DNA of 64,000 bases, taken from contig NC_009668.1 in the NCBI RefSeq assembly GCF_000017405.1, positions 1,452,001 through 1,516,000 on the forward strand, given 5' to 3'. Source of the DNA: Brucella anthropi ATCC 49188. Its GTDB lineage: Bacteria; Pseudomonadota; Alphaproteobacteria; Rhizobiales; Rhizobiaceae. The notes below the pieces were generated by a model that saw only the letters and a program-made list of their open reading frames with translations, did no database searches and was not told the DNA's origin. This document shows, one piece after another, positions 10,401 through 18,304 of the stretch. The position numbers and the translations under genes were made by a program. Positions within the stretch are counted from its first letter, which is position 1. Every line of letters starts with the position of its first letter.

Positions 10401-11071
10401 TCGGCAACTTCAACGAGAAGGGCCTTGGCATGGCCCGCGATCTCGAAAAGGCCAAGACCTGGTACCAGCTTTCAGCGCAGCAGGGTAACGCCAGCGCGAT
10501 GCACAACCTCGCCGTCCTTTTCGCAACCGGCGCCAATGGCAACCCTGACAATGCTTCCGCCGTGCGCTGGTTCACCGATGCCGCCGAACTCGGCGTGAAG
10601 GACAGCCAGTTCAATCTCGGAATCCTTGCGGCCAAGGGACTGGGCATGCCAGTCAATCTGGAAGAAAGCTACAAGTGGTTCTCGCTTGCCGCCAATGCTG
10701 GTGACAAGGATGCTGCCGACAAGCGCGACCAGATTGCCAAGGCATTGAAACCGGAACAGCTTGAACGCGCCAAGGATTTGGTCAAGCTCTGGAAGGCCAA
10801 GCCGCTCGATCAGGCAACCAACTCCATCGACGTCCCGGATGCTTGGACCGAGAGCAAACCGCTCACCACCGGCTCGGTGGATATGAAGAAGGCTGTTCGT
10901 AACATCCAGCTTATTCTCCAGAAGAACGGCTACGACGTCGGCACTGCCGATGGCTTGATGGGCGGCAAGACCCGCGCTGCAATTGCCGCCTTCCAGAAGG
11001 CGAATGGCCAGACGCCGACCGGCGACGTTGACCAGCAACTGGTCCAGCTTCTTCTCGAGAAGAACAAGTAA
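7481..11071 (+). CDS. podJ: PodJ-like polar localisation protein (coiled coil, TM, Sel1 repeats, peptidoglycan-binding domain)
   Basis: Start chosen at ATG 7481 (MANPDMASGSRSIID), giving 1196 residues; an in-frame TTG lies 14 codons upstream. Residues ~30-560 are long coiled coils rich in R, E, L and Q (cytoplasmic), followed by a Pro/Ala-rich linker. One membrane segment is at ~773-795 (PILMAIGAVMIAMAGLQIG), then a second Pro/Ala/Glu-rich linker. Sel1-type repeats follow at ~920-1085 (ALFEVGNRYMEGRGVAADFAKAAKWYE and similar), and a peptidoglycan-binding domain at ~1133-1196 (NIQLILQKNGYDVGTADGLMGGKTRAAIAAFQKANG). This order matches PodJ of Caulobacter and its Rhizobiales relatives, which mark the new or growing pole. 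The periplasmic part would sense or bind the wall. A hairpin terminator follows at 11097-11118. Confidence 0.82.
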   Translation: MANPDMASGSRSIIDDLNARRERRASSPAMEELNRTLASLEKRLMDLEHDSAPDVRDILRSERHPVRHPDETVTGLAEIAENLRRMRGSHEEPQPHYASSAEVSRASREMTRLQRAASEEGFSQQMSDDFERINDSVRLLAERSSEANAQALRRQLEELNRTVQSLAREETLHRLNNRWDRFDARFEAFEQRHNAVDPALDAIGSRLEQVRDAIGTLPQSNRLSAIEDRIGQLANSIEESLSPQHASSLDQSRLQQIDERLDEISRAIIATSRAQRPDQDSARRLERIESRLAELAEQLATSATQQNSDTLYRKLGELSSRIDGLSSGSALPEGVIDQLAHQINLLANQVGKVMENLNQSDYHVVEARLEAIGEKLEAAERRVEEPHPSVLDKIDRRFAELTERLDAQYATQHVDNSAIHTLEGRLDDLSQQISLGLLQAPTYDGPGLDVKAIRSLEDQIANIAHHLAQPVAEIAELKPRLDSIERSIASNRETVLDAAREAAESAVARVLQHGSHGDSVIARQLAEDMKSLEALARNSDERNGKTFETVHDTLVKIVDRLARLEQDVAGKSDTSDTEKPAFTSPNAGSPRPSAPRSPAAAAAEAAFATVQSEAGPADMQAGDLTGKSSLFGGFAKAIRGRRADKSVGKNDETLEASAFDATLDAPAFESDLAAIEPITREEPELETTPSPRPQGEGMPDLNSIMKRVREERRQREDAADLALAANGKVDFITAARRAAQLAAAESEQLQKGATKRTGKKKSSVGDMIQRQRKPILMAIGAVMIAMAGLQIGSAFLNRDEPVETAIDTVPPQIDTTATDNTPAPADEIAAKIASETAPALEPSAPATVPPVTEPRSEKVAQEEIPEPANEQQAAVEIPTEVEQPAATIANPVKPVETAASAEPAAKPQAAIPPVPEEAGPAALREAAAKGDARALFEVGNRYMEGRGVAADFAKAAKWYEISAGQGFAPAQYRLGNFNEKGLGMARDLEKAKTWYQLSAQQGNASAMHNLAVLFATGANGNPDNASAVRWFTDAAELGVKDSQFNLGILAAKGLGMPVNLEESYKWFSLAANAGDKDAADKRDQIAKALKPEQLERAKDLVKLWKAKPLDQATNSIDVPDAWTESKPLTTGSVDMKKAVRNIQLILQKNGYDVGTADGLMGGKTRAAIAAFQKANGQTPTGDVDQQLVQLLLEKNK

Positions 11072-11096
11072 CACATTGAAGTAAATCGGATTTTTC

Positions 11097-11118
11097 GAGG
11101 GCAGCAGAAGCTGCCCTT
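11097..11118 (+). terminator. Rho-independent terminator after podJ-like gene
   Basis: GGGCAGC (11099-11105) and GCTGCCC (11110-11116) pair around AGAA, followed by TTTCTCGTTTC. It lies 26 bases after the stop codon. Confidence 0.85.
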
Positions 11119-11211
11119 TCTCGTTTCAATCACAAGCGTCTGAAAGAAGTGACAGGTTGAATCGACTCGTTGAGCCTTATTATCTAAGCCCTATCAACGA
11201 GGGGATAGACG

Positions 11212-11766
11212 ATGCTCTTGCACGTAAACAACGACATGGAAAACGGGATCATCGCGAAGATTCCCCTCGCGCTCGACAAGGACATCAAAAGCTTCCAGGG
11301 AGATGCGATCGACTTTGAGATTTCTTCCGGCGACAAGCAACTTATCCCTGCCGAGGATATTCATCCGTACAAATCCATTTTCAAAGTCCTATCCGGCAGT
11401 TTCGAGCTGAAGAACATCTTCATAGGCGTGTCGTTCAATGCGAATTTCACCACACCAGACGGCAAAAAGACCTGTCTCACACGGTCCAGCCCTATGGAAG
11501 AATGGAATGTCATGAATGGCAACTACTATGCCGAAAGCATGAACTGCTTTGGCTTCAAGTCCAGCAGCCGCTTTGCTGGAAACTTCAGCGTAAACCTGAC
11601 CAATCCCTATCTTTATATCATAAAGAACGGCAGCCTGACCGACAGTAAAATGTCCGACAACATTTCGATCCGTGCACAGTTTTACCCATCGTCTGGTCAT
11701 TCCGTCATCACGCCGAAAGAAGATATCAATATCGTCATCAGCAACCGACAGAACGCTACCGACTGA
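11212..11766 (+). CDS. Hypothetical protein, 184 aa
   Basis: The ATG at 11212 follows GAGGGG at good spacing. The 184-residue product (MLLHVNNDMENGIIAKIPLALDKD) is acidic to neutral and has no signal peptide or membrane segment. It alternates short hydrophobic and polar stretches that suggest beta structure (FELKNIFIGVSFNANFTTPDGKKTC). It contains two Cys. I do not recognise a family. It stands alone, with the podJ-like terminator upstream and a 390-base non-coding stretch downstream. Its base composition is somewhat more A/T-rich than the flanking genes, which could mean later acquisition. Confidence 0.6.
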   Translation: MLLHVNNDMENGIIAKIPLALDKDIKSFQGDAIDFEISSGDKQLIPAEDIHPYKSIFKVLSGSFELKNIFIGVSFNANFTTPDGKKTCLTRSSPMEEWNVMNGNYYAESMNCFGFKSSSRFAGNFSVNLTNPYLYIIKNGSLTDSKMSDNISIRAQFYPSSGHSVITPKEDINIVISNRQNATD

Positions 11767-12156
11767 TCGACAGTGCATCGTGGCCAGATTGCGCTCATGT
11801 ATTTCCTATATATTCTATGGGATTATACCAACAATGACTGTTTTAAGCTCTCTTCAAGGCTCTTTTTGTTGTTCTTAAACAACACCTAGCATTTTTCCTC
11901 GAATAGAGTTTCGCGAGATAACTTTATCAGCAATCGGCGTTTGACTTCGCGATGGCGACAGAGCAAGACATTATGAGAAGTGGCCGGGCTGAAACTCACG
12001 TGTGGAGTTAAGCCTAACTACTTGTTTTCATGCATTTCCGCACGCAGAACAGTTTCATAATTTTGCCGGAGATGTTTTAGTAGAGTGAAACATCTTGCGG
12101 AGAAGCGCGACCGCAAGCAGCTGTGTGTCATGCGTTCGTGAAAGCCGGGTTCGGAA
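11767..12156. other. 390-bp intergenic region
   Basis: A/T-rich in its first part. No ORF, repeat or hairpin that I trust. It probably carries the promoter of the TauE/SafE gene. Confidence 0.4.
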
Positions 12157-13077
12157 TTGGGTATTTATCTTCCCATTGCGGAATTATCGGTCAACATGCT
12201 GGTTCTTCTCGGCATGGGCGCCGCCGTGGGTTTTCTCTCCGGACTGTTCGGCGTCGGCGGCGGCTTTCTGATCACGCCGCTTCTGATCTTTTATAACATT
12301 CCACCTGCAATCGCGGTCGCCACCGGTGCCAATCAGGTCATCGCCTCGTCGGTTTCCGGCGCACTGGCGCATTTCAAACGTCGCACGCTCGATATCAAGC
12401 TCGGCCTGTTTCTCGTGGCGGGTGGTGTATTGGGTTCCCTCGTCGGTATCTTCGTGTTCTCGTGGCTGCGCGATCTCGGCCAGTTGGACCTCATCGTTTC
12501 CATCCTCTACGTCTTTTTTCTCGGCACTGTCGGCGGTCTGATGCTGGTGGAAAGCCTGCGCGCCATGCGCCGCGTAAAAAAGGGACAAGCAGGTGCTGTG
12601 CGGCGGTCCGGCCAGCATACGTGGATACACCGCCTGCCATTCAAGATGCGGTTTCGCGCCTCCACCATCTATGTCAGCATCATTCCGGTTCTCGGCATCG
12701 GCTTCTTCATCGGCCTTCTGTCATCGGTGATGGGTGTCGGCGGCGGTTTCATTATGGTTCCGGCGCTCATCTATCTGCTGCATGTTCCGACCAATGTGGT
12801 TGTCGGAACCTCGCTGTTTCAGATCACCTTTGTGACCGCAGTCACGACCGTCCTGCAGGCAACGACCAACCAGTCCATCGATATCGTACTTGCTTTCCTG
12901 CTGATGGTTGGCGGCGTTATCGGCGCGCAATACGGCGCACGCGCGGGCCAAAAATTGCGCGGCGAACAGTTGCGCCTTTTGCTGGCGCTTCTCGTGCTTG
13001 CCGTTGGCCTGCGCCTCGCCTTTGGCCTGTTCGTGCGGCCCGACAATCTGTTTTCCATTTCGATTGCGGATATCTGA
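12157..13077 (+). CDS. TauE/SafE-family membrane permease
   Basis: 306 residues with about eight membrane segments in two homologous halves. Each half begins with the family's glycine-rich motif (GAAVGFLSGLFGVGGGFLITPLLIFY near 20-45 and GLLSSVMGVGGGFIMVPALIYLLHVP near 185-210). Both halves also contain the GTSLFQI/GANQVIASS-type segment. Family members export or take up sulfite, sulfoacetate or other organosulfur anions; the substrate here is unknown. The start is a TTG at 12157, which gives the N-terminus expected for the family; no good Shine-Dalgarno is visible. The next gene starts 1 base after the stop, so the two are surely co-transcribed. Confidence 0.85.
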   Translation: MGIYLPIAELSVNMLVLLGMGAAVGFLSGLFGVGGGFLITPLLIFYNIPPAIAVATGANQVIASSVSGALAHFKRRTLDIKLGLFLVAGGVLGSLVGIFVFSWLRDLGQLDLIVSILYVFFLGTVGGLMLVESLRAMRRVKKGQAGAVRRSGQHTWIHRLPFKMRFRASTIYVSIIPVLGIGFFIGLLSSVMGVGGGFIMVPALIYLLHVPTNVVVGTSLFQITFVTAVTTVLQATTNQSIDIVLAFLLMVGGVIGAQYGARAGQKLRGEQLRLLLALLVLAVGLRLAFGLFVRPDNLFSISIADI

Positions 13078-13078
13078 C

Positions 13079-13903
13079 ATGCGGAGCCTTACGCTTTCCT
13101 CCGCATTGATGTTCCTTCTAATGACGGGAAGCGCATTGGCGCAGGTCGATTCGAGCGGCAACGGCAACACGGTTCCGCAATTGCAAAACCCTGCGGATGA
13201 AACCATCGAAATCGGACTTTCAACCGAAACCATCGCCATCACATCGAATTTCGGCGGCACTGACCTCACCATATTCGGCGCGCTCGACAATGCCGATCCG
13301 ATGATCCAACGACAAGGCCGTTACGATATCATCGTCGTGCTACAAGGCCCCTCGCGCGATCTCGTGGTGCGCAAGAAGGACCGTTATCTCGGTGTCTGGG
13401 TGAATTCGGATTCGGAAACCTTCATGGGCGTGCCGCTCTCCTACTCGCTGGCCTCTACCCGCAATCTGCAGGACATTACCGAAGAGAAAATCTACCGACA
13501 ACTTTCGGTGGGCGTGCGCAACTTCTATCTCGTCCCGGAAGATCCGGGTAGCCTGTCGGGCAATATCCCGACATTCGGCAACGAACTGCGGGAAATGAAA
13601 ATCCGCCAGGGCCTCTATACGCAGCGCATCGGGGGCGTGGAGTTCATTTCCCGCACCTTGTTTCGCGCCACATTGAACCTGCCCGCCAATGTGCCGGTCG
13701 GGCGCCACAAGGCTCGGGCGCTTCTGTTCCGCAACGGTGTTTTTTTGCGTGAAGCCAATGCCAGTCTCGAAATCGTCAAGGCTGGTTTTGAACAGAGCAT
13801 CTACAACGCCGCCCACCAGAACAGCTTTCTCTACGGCCTTTTTGCCGTTTTCCTTGCCGTCTTCACCGGCTGGTTCGGACGCATTCTGTTCCGCAGGGAT
13901 TAA
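13079..13903 (+). CDS. TIGR02186 family protein, exported with C-terminal membrane anchor
   Basis: ATG 13079 starts immediately after the TauE/SafE stop codon. The 274-residue product begins with a signal peptide (MRSLTLSSALMFLLMTGSALAQ), has a long beta-rich periplasmic domain (ETIEIGLSTETIAITSNFGGTDLTIFGAL), and ends in one membrane helix with a basic tail (FLYGLFAVFLAVFTGWFGRILFRRD). This architecture and wording match TIGR02186, a family of unknown function common in alphaproteobacteria and often found beside TauE/SafE permeases. A periplasmic accessory role for the permease is inferred from the tight coupling. Its stop overlaps the stop of the convergent pdeM gene by 4 bases. Confidence 0.85.
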   Translation: MRSLTLSSALMFLLMTGSALAQVDSSGNGNTVPQLQNPADETIEIGLSTETIAITSNFGGTDLTIFGALDNADPMIQRQGRYDIIVVLQGPSRDLVVRKKDRYLGVWVNSDSETFMGVPLSYSLASTRNLQDITEEKIYRQLSVGVRNFYLVPEDPGSLSGNIPTFGNELREMKIRQGLYTQRIGGVEFISRTLFRATLNLPANVPVGRHKARALLFRNGVFLREANASLEIVKAGFEQSIYNAAHQNSFLYGLFAVFLAVFTGWFGRILFRRD

Positions 13904-14616
13904 CCCCCATAAAGCGCACCGCGCGCAATAGGGTAAACCTTCCCCTGTCCCAGCATATAGGCGCGCAGGGTCTCGTCAGCGAACAGCCCTCGGAAAGCGC
14001 GATCCAGAATATTCAGCGCACCCGTATAGGCTCCAAAAGCAGGCATGATGAGCCTTTCGCCGTCGCTTACAAAACAAGGGCGACGCACCGACCGACCACG
14101 TCGCACAATGCGGGCCGCCGGATGAAGGTGACCTGCAATCTCGCCCTGCCCGGCCTTGCGCGATGGTTCATGCCGGAGAACAAGCGGCCCGACTGCCAGT
14201 TCCTCCACACAATCGCCCGGTAGGTCTACCGGGCGATCCGGATCGTGATTGCCGGTGATCCAGAACCAGTCCCGATGCTCCATAAGCGACTTCAGCCGGA
14301 TGGCATAAAGCGACGGCAGGCGCTCGCTGGCCGTGGCATCATGAAAACTGTCGCCAAGGCTGATGACGGTTCGCGGCTGATAGCGTGCGATGGCCAGCGC
14401 CAGCATGTCGAGCGTCGCTGCTGTGTCATAAGGTGGGATGAGCTGGCCGCGCCGGGCAAAGGATGAACCTTTTTCCAGATGCAGATCGGAAACGATCAGC
14501 ATATGCAGGTCGGGCAGGAACAGTGCACCGGATGGATCGCACACAGCTGCAACGCCACGCACTTCCGCATGGGCCAGACTGTAGGCCTCTCCATTGCCCC
14601 ACACGGCAGTCTTCAT
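13900..14616 (-). CDS. pdeM: Ligase-associated DNA damage response endonuclease PdeM (metallophosphoesterase)
   Basis: 238 residues with the calcineurin-like metallophosphoesterase motifs in order: SDLHLEKG (Asp44, His46), GDSFHD and TGNHD, then the late HEP and GHLHPAARI motifs that complete the two-metal site. This is the MPE/PdeM nuclease of the bacterial lhr-mpe-exo-lig repair cluster; the Pseudomonas putida homologue is a manganese-dependent DNA nuclease. It overlaps the helicase gene upstream by 4 bases (ATG within the helicase end) and is therefore translationally coupled. The other two members of the set lie divergently at 17291-19923. Confidence 0.93.
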   Translation of the reverse strand: MKTAVWGNGEAYSLAHAEVRGVAAVCDPSGALFLPDLHMLIVSDLHLEKGSSFARRGQLIPPYDTAATLDMLALAIARYQPRTVISLGDSFHDATASERLPSLYAIRLKSLMEHRDWFWITGNHDPDRPVDLPGDCVEELAVGPLVLRHEPSRKAGQGEIAGHLHPAARIVRRGRSVRRPCFVSDGERLIMPAFGAYTGALNILDRAFRGLFADETLRAYMLGQGKVYPIARGALYGG

Positions 14617-17168
14617 TGCATCGCCTCTCTGACCAGATCGTCCGCAGCCTCTTCAAGCAGCATTTCATCGCCCTCACCTGCCACACGCTCACGCCCGATT
14701 TCGAGCATCACAGGCAGCGCCAGCGGTGAAATCCTGTCGAGCGGTTTGTGCAGCAGATTACCTTTCACGCGCGCCAGCATGTCGCCAAGGCGCTTGATAT
14801 CAAGCAGCCCTGTCGCAGCATCCGCGCGCGTCGCCTGCAACAATATATGGTCAGGCTCATGGGTCCGCAGCACGTCATAGATCAGGTCGGTGGAAACCGT
14901 AACCTGACGGCCTGTTTTCTCCTGTCCCGGATGACGGCGCTCGATAAGCCCCGAAATCACGGCACAATTGCGGAAAGTGCGTTTCAAAAGATAGCTTTCA
15001 TCAAGCCAGGCTTCGAGATCGTCCCCCAGCATATCCTCGTCAAACAGACGGGTGAGATTGAGCTTTCCCGTGCCGATCAGCGCGCCCATATCCTTGAGGC
15101 CCCAAAGCCCCAGCGAATAATCGGTAGCGACAAAGCCAAGCGGATGCGCGCCCATGCGTTCCAGACGGCGCGTCAGCAACATGCCGAGCGTTTGATGCGC
15201 CAGCCTGCCCTCGAACGGATAGGCGACCATGTAGAAGCGATTGCCGCGCGGAAAGGTTTCGATCAGCAGCTCATCCGTTGCAGGCAGCACGGATTTCCAT
15301 TGCTGCACTTCAAGCCATTCCCGCACCTGTTCCGGCAAAAACTGCCAGCGCGTGCGGTCGGCAAGCATGGCGCGCACCTGCGCGGCAAGATAGGTGGAAA
15401 GCGGAAACTTGCCGCCTGCATAGACAGGAATTTTGGCATCCTGCCCGGCAGCATTGGAGGCGATGCACTCGTTTTCACGGATGCCTTCAAACCGCAGCAC
15501 CTTTCCGGCAAACAGGAACGTGTCGCCAGCCGTCAACGTCTCAAGGAAGTATTCTTCGATGCGACCAAGAACACGTCCGCCACGCGCGTTTCCACCCTTG
15601 CCGCCACGAGTAAGCCGCACATTCAGCTCTGGCGCTTCGACAATCGTGCCAATATTGAGCCGATATTGCTGCGCGATGCGCGGATTGGACACCCGCCACG
15701 TGCCGTCCACGGTCTTGCGGATTTTCGCGAACCGCTCATAGGTCTTGAGCGCGTAGCCGCCAGTCGCCACGAAATCCAGAATACGGTCGAACGTGTCTCG
15801 CGGAAGGTTCGAATAAGGTGCAGCACTCTGCACTTCACGATAAAGCTGATCGGCGTTGAAAGGCTCGGCACAGGCCATGCCAAGCACGTGTTGCGCCAGC
15901 ACATCCAGCGCCCCGTCGATCAGGGGTGGCGTATCCTGCGCGCCCAGATAATTGGCGTCGAGTGCGGCGCGGCACTCCATCACCTCGAAGCGATTGGCGG
16001 GCACAAGAATGGCACGGCTTGGCTCGTCCATGCGGTGATTGGCACGGCCAATGCGCTGCGCAAGGCGGCTCGCCCCTTTCGGTGCGCCGACATGAATGAC
16101 CAGATCGACATCACCCCAGTCGATCCCCAGATCAAGCGTCGAGGTCGCGACCACAGCCCGCAATGTGTTGGCAGCCATGGCTTGCTCGACCTTGCGGCGC
16201 TGGCTGGCATCGAGCGAACCATGATGCAGCGCTATCGGCAGCGTGTCCTCATTGACCCGCCAGAGCTCCTGAAACAGCATTTCCGCCTGACTGCGCGTAT
16301 TGACGAACAGAAGCGTCGTGCGATGCTGGCGGATCGCCTCATAAATATCGGGAATCGCATAGCGCGAGGAGTGGCCAGACCATGGCACCCGCTCATCGGA
16401 ATCGAGAATCGTGATTTCCGGCTTGGCACCGCCATCCACCGTCACAAGACCGGCCATCGGCCCAGTGCCGTCCTGTTCCACCAACCAGCGGCGCAGTTCA
16501 TCGGGCTCCGCCACCGTTGCGGAAAGGCCGATCGTCTGCAATTGCGGTTGCAGACGGCGCAGCCGCGCCAGCCCGAGCGCCAGCAAATGCCCGCGCTTGG
16601 AAATCACGAGCGAATGCAATTCGTCCAGCACCACGTAGCGCAAACCCTTGAAGAATTGTTCCGCGCCTTTGGAAGCGATCAACAGTGCAAGCTGCTCTGG
16701 CGTCGTCAGTAGAATATCCGGTGGCGCCAGCTTCTGCCGCTGGCGTTTGTGCGCAGGCGTATCGCCGGTCCGGGTCTCGATTGAGATGTCGAGACCCATT
16801 TCCTCGACCGGCACCGTCAGATTGCGATGAATATCGACGGCCAGAGCCTTCAAGGGTGAAATGTAAAGTGTATGAACACCTCTTTTGGATTTTGACGCAA
16901 TTCCGGACTGAAAACCGGTTCCCACTTTTCCTGGAATTGCTTTGCTTTGTCGCTTTTCCAGATCCACCAATGCAGGCAGAAACCCGGCCAGCGTTTTACC
17001 TGCCCCGGTGGGCGCGATCAGAAGCGTAGACTGTCCCTGTTCGGCACGGGCCAGAAGCTCAAGCTGATGCGCGCGCGGCGACCAGCCCTTGGCCGCAAAC
17101 CATTCGAGAAAACGGTCCGGCAAGGGAAAAGCGGTAGATGCGGCAGCGGGTTTCAGGTTCAGTGTCAC
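14613..17168 (-). CDS. Lhr-type ligase-associated DEXH-box helicase
   Basis: 851 residues, the size of the Lhr-Core group. Helicase motifs: Walker A APTGAGKT (52-59), motif II DELH (182-185), motif III SAT, and motif VI in QRIGRANH. Lhr winged-helix and core-specific C-terminal domains follow. Lhr-Core is a 3'-to-5' ATP-driven single-strand translocase and helicase, acting here with the ligase, exonuclease and PdeM in a DNA repair set. Odd feature: residues ~74-95, just after Walker A, correspond to a palindromic DNA repeat at 16897-16940 inserted in frame. The usual sequence would run almost directly from LVDLEKR to RGVHTLYISPLKAL. The start at 17168 is divergent from the exonuclease gene. 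Confidence 0.94.
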   Translation of the reverse strand: MTLNLKPAAASTAFPLPDRFLEWFAAKGWSPRAHQLELLARAEQGQSTLLIAPTGAGKTLAGFLPALVDLEKRQSKAIPGKVGTGFQSGIASKSKRGVHTLYISPLKALAVDIHRNLTVPVEEMGLDISIETRTGDTPAHKRQRQKLAPPDILLTTPEQLALLIASKGAEQFFKGLRYVVLDELHSLVISKRGHLLALGLARLRRLQPQLQTIGLSATVAEPDELRRWLVEQDGTGPMAGLVTVDGGAKPEITILDSDERVPWSGHSSRYAIPDIYEAIRQHRTTLLFVNTRSQAEMLFQELWRVNEDTLPIALHHGSLDASQRRKVEQAMAANTLRAVVATSTLDLGIDWGDVDLVIHVGAPKGASRLAQRIGRANHRMDEPSRAILVPANRFEVMECRAALDANYLGAQDTPPLIDGALDVLAQHVLGMACAEPFNADQLYREVQSAAPYSNLPRDTFDRILDFVATGGYALKTYERFAKIRKTVDGTWRVSNPRIAQQYRLNIGTIVEAPELNVRLTRGGKGGNARGGRVLGRIEEYFLETLTAGDTFLFAGKVLRFEGIRENECIASNAAGQDAKIPVYAGGKFPLSTYLAAQVRAMLADRTRWQFLPEQVREWLEVQQWKSVLPATDELLIETFPRGNRFYMVAYPFEGRLAHQTLGMLLTRRLERMGAHPLGFVATDYSLGLWGLKDMGALIGTGKLNLTRLFDEDMLGDDLEAWLDESYLLKRTFRNCAVISGLIERRHPGQEKTGRQVTVSTDLIYDVLRTHEPDHILLQATRADAATGLLDIKRLGDMLARVKGNLLHKPLDRISPLALPVMLEIGRERVAGEGDEMLLEEAADDLVREAMQ
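16897..16940. repeat. Palindromic repeat element inserted in the helicase coding sequence
   Basis: GCAATTCCGGA (16897-16907) pairs with TCCTGGAATTGC (16929-16940); inside lies the palindrome AACCGGTT followed by CCCACTTTTC. The GGTTCCCACTTTT core is typical of the short intergenic palindromes scattered in Rhizobiales and Brucella-group genomes. Here it is read through in frame by the helicase gene. Confidence 0.65.
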
Positions 17169-17290
17169 GCCGTCAATCTAATGGCAGCGAGGCAAGCCGC
17201 CAAGGTGTTTGTTCACTTTTGTTCTCATTTTGTCAGCAGACGCAAGCTCCCTCTCTTTTCGGGGCGAACTTCGTGACCTATCTTGAAACC

Positions 17291-18304
17291 ATGCGTTTCA
17301 ACCAGCTTCTCTGCTCCTCTCCCAAAGGCCTTTATTGCCCGCCCGGCGATTTCTACATCGACCCCGTGCGTCCAGTGGAACGCGCGCTCATAACCCACGG
17401 GCATTCCGATCACGCTCGCTCGGGCCACACCCATGTGCTGGCAACGCCCGAAACGCTCGACATCATGGCGCTACGCTACGGCGCGAACTTCGCCGAAACC
17501 ACACAACCGATTGGCCTCGGTGAAACCCTGACGATCAACGGTGTTCGGGTCCGTTTTCATGGCGCGGGCCATGTGCTCGGCTCGGCCCAGATCGCGGTGG
17601 AAAAAGATGGAACCCGCATTGTCGCTTCGGGCGATTACAAGCGCGCAGTCGATCCAACCTGCGCGCCTTTTGAGCCGGTCGCCTGTGATGTCTTCATCAC
17701 CGAAGCAACCTTTGCGCTGCCGGTGTTCCGTCACCCTGATGCGTCACACGAGATCGCGACGCTTCTCAAATCAATCCGGCAATTTCCTGAACGCGCACAT
17801 CTTGTCGGCGCCTATTCACTGGGAAAGGCACAGCGGGTTATCAAACTCATACGCAATGCAGGCTACTCGAAACCGATCTATATTCACGGTGCACTGGAAA
17901 AGATCTGCGATTATTACCAGGCACAAGGTATCGATCTCGGTCCGCTCGAACCGGCAACCGTGGAGCGTGACGAGGCGCAGCCGGATTTTACAGGCAAGAT
18001 CATCGTCGGTCCTCCATCGGCTTTTTCCGACCGTTGGGCGCGGCGTTTTCCCGATCCCATTTCAGCCTTCGCCTCCGGCTGGATGCGCATCCGCCAGCGC
18101 GCCAAACAACAGGGCGTGGAACTGCCACTCATCATTTCCGACCATTGCGACTGGGATGAACTGACGGCGACAATTACGGAAATTGCACCCGCCGAAGTAT
18201 GGGTCACACATGGGCGCGAGGAAGCGCTCGTTCGCTGGTGCGAACTGCAGAACATACCAGCCAAGCCGCTGCATCTCGTCGGCTATGAAGATGAGGGCGA
18301 TTGA
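17291..18304 (+). CDS. Ligase-associated DNA damage response exonuclease (metallo-beta-lactamase fold)
   Basis: Start taken at ATG 17291 (MRFNQLLCSSPKGLYCPPGDFY), giving 337 residues; an in-frame GTG at 17273 is an alternative. The metallo-beta-lactamase motif HGHSDH (36-41) is followed by GAGHVLGSAQI, SGDYKR, and a beta-CASP-like C-terminal part (GAYSLGKAQRVIKLIR, then ISDHCDWDEL and VTHGREEALVRW). This is the Exo component of the lhr-mpe-exo-lig cluster; characterised relatives are metal-dependent DNA exonucleases. Its stop overlaps the ligase start (TGATG), so the two are translationally coupled. The helicase and pdeM genes are transcribed divergently from the intergenic region at 17169-17290. 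Confidence 0.93.
   Translation: MRFNQLLCSSPKGLYCPPGDFYIDPVRPVERALITHGHSDHARSGHTHVLATPETLDIMALRYGANFAETTQPIGLGETLTINGVRVRFHGAGHVLGSAQIAVEKDGTRIVASGDYKRAVDPTCAPFEPVACDVFITEATFALPVFRHPDASHEIATLLKSIRQFPERAHLVGAYSLGKAQRVIKLIRNAGYSKPIYIHGALEKICDYYQAQGIDLGPLEPATVERDEAQPDFTGKIIVGPPSAFSDRWARRFPDPISAFASGWMRIRQRAKQQGVELPLIISDHCDWDELTATITEIAPAEVWVTHGREEALVRWCELQNIPAKPLHLVGYEDEGD

Noticed and set aside
14748..16712. 654-codon open frame opposite the helicase gene
   Set aside because: It lies wholly antisense to a well-supported gene, has no ribosome site or recognisable domain, and its composition (many R, H, Q) is that of a shadow frame in GC-rich DNA.
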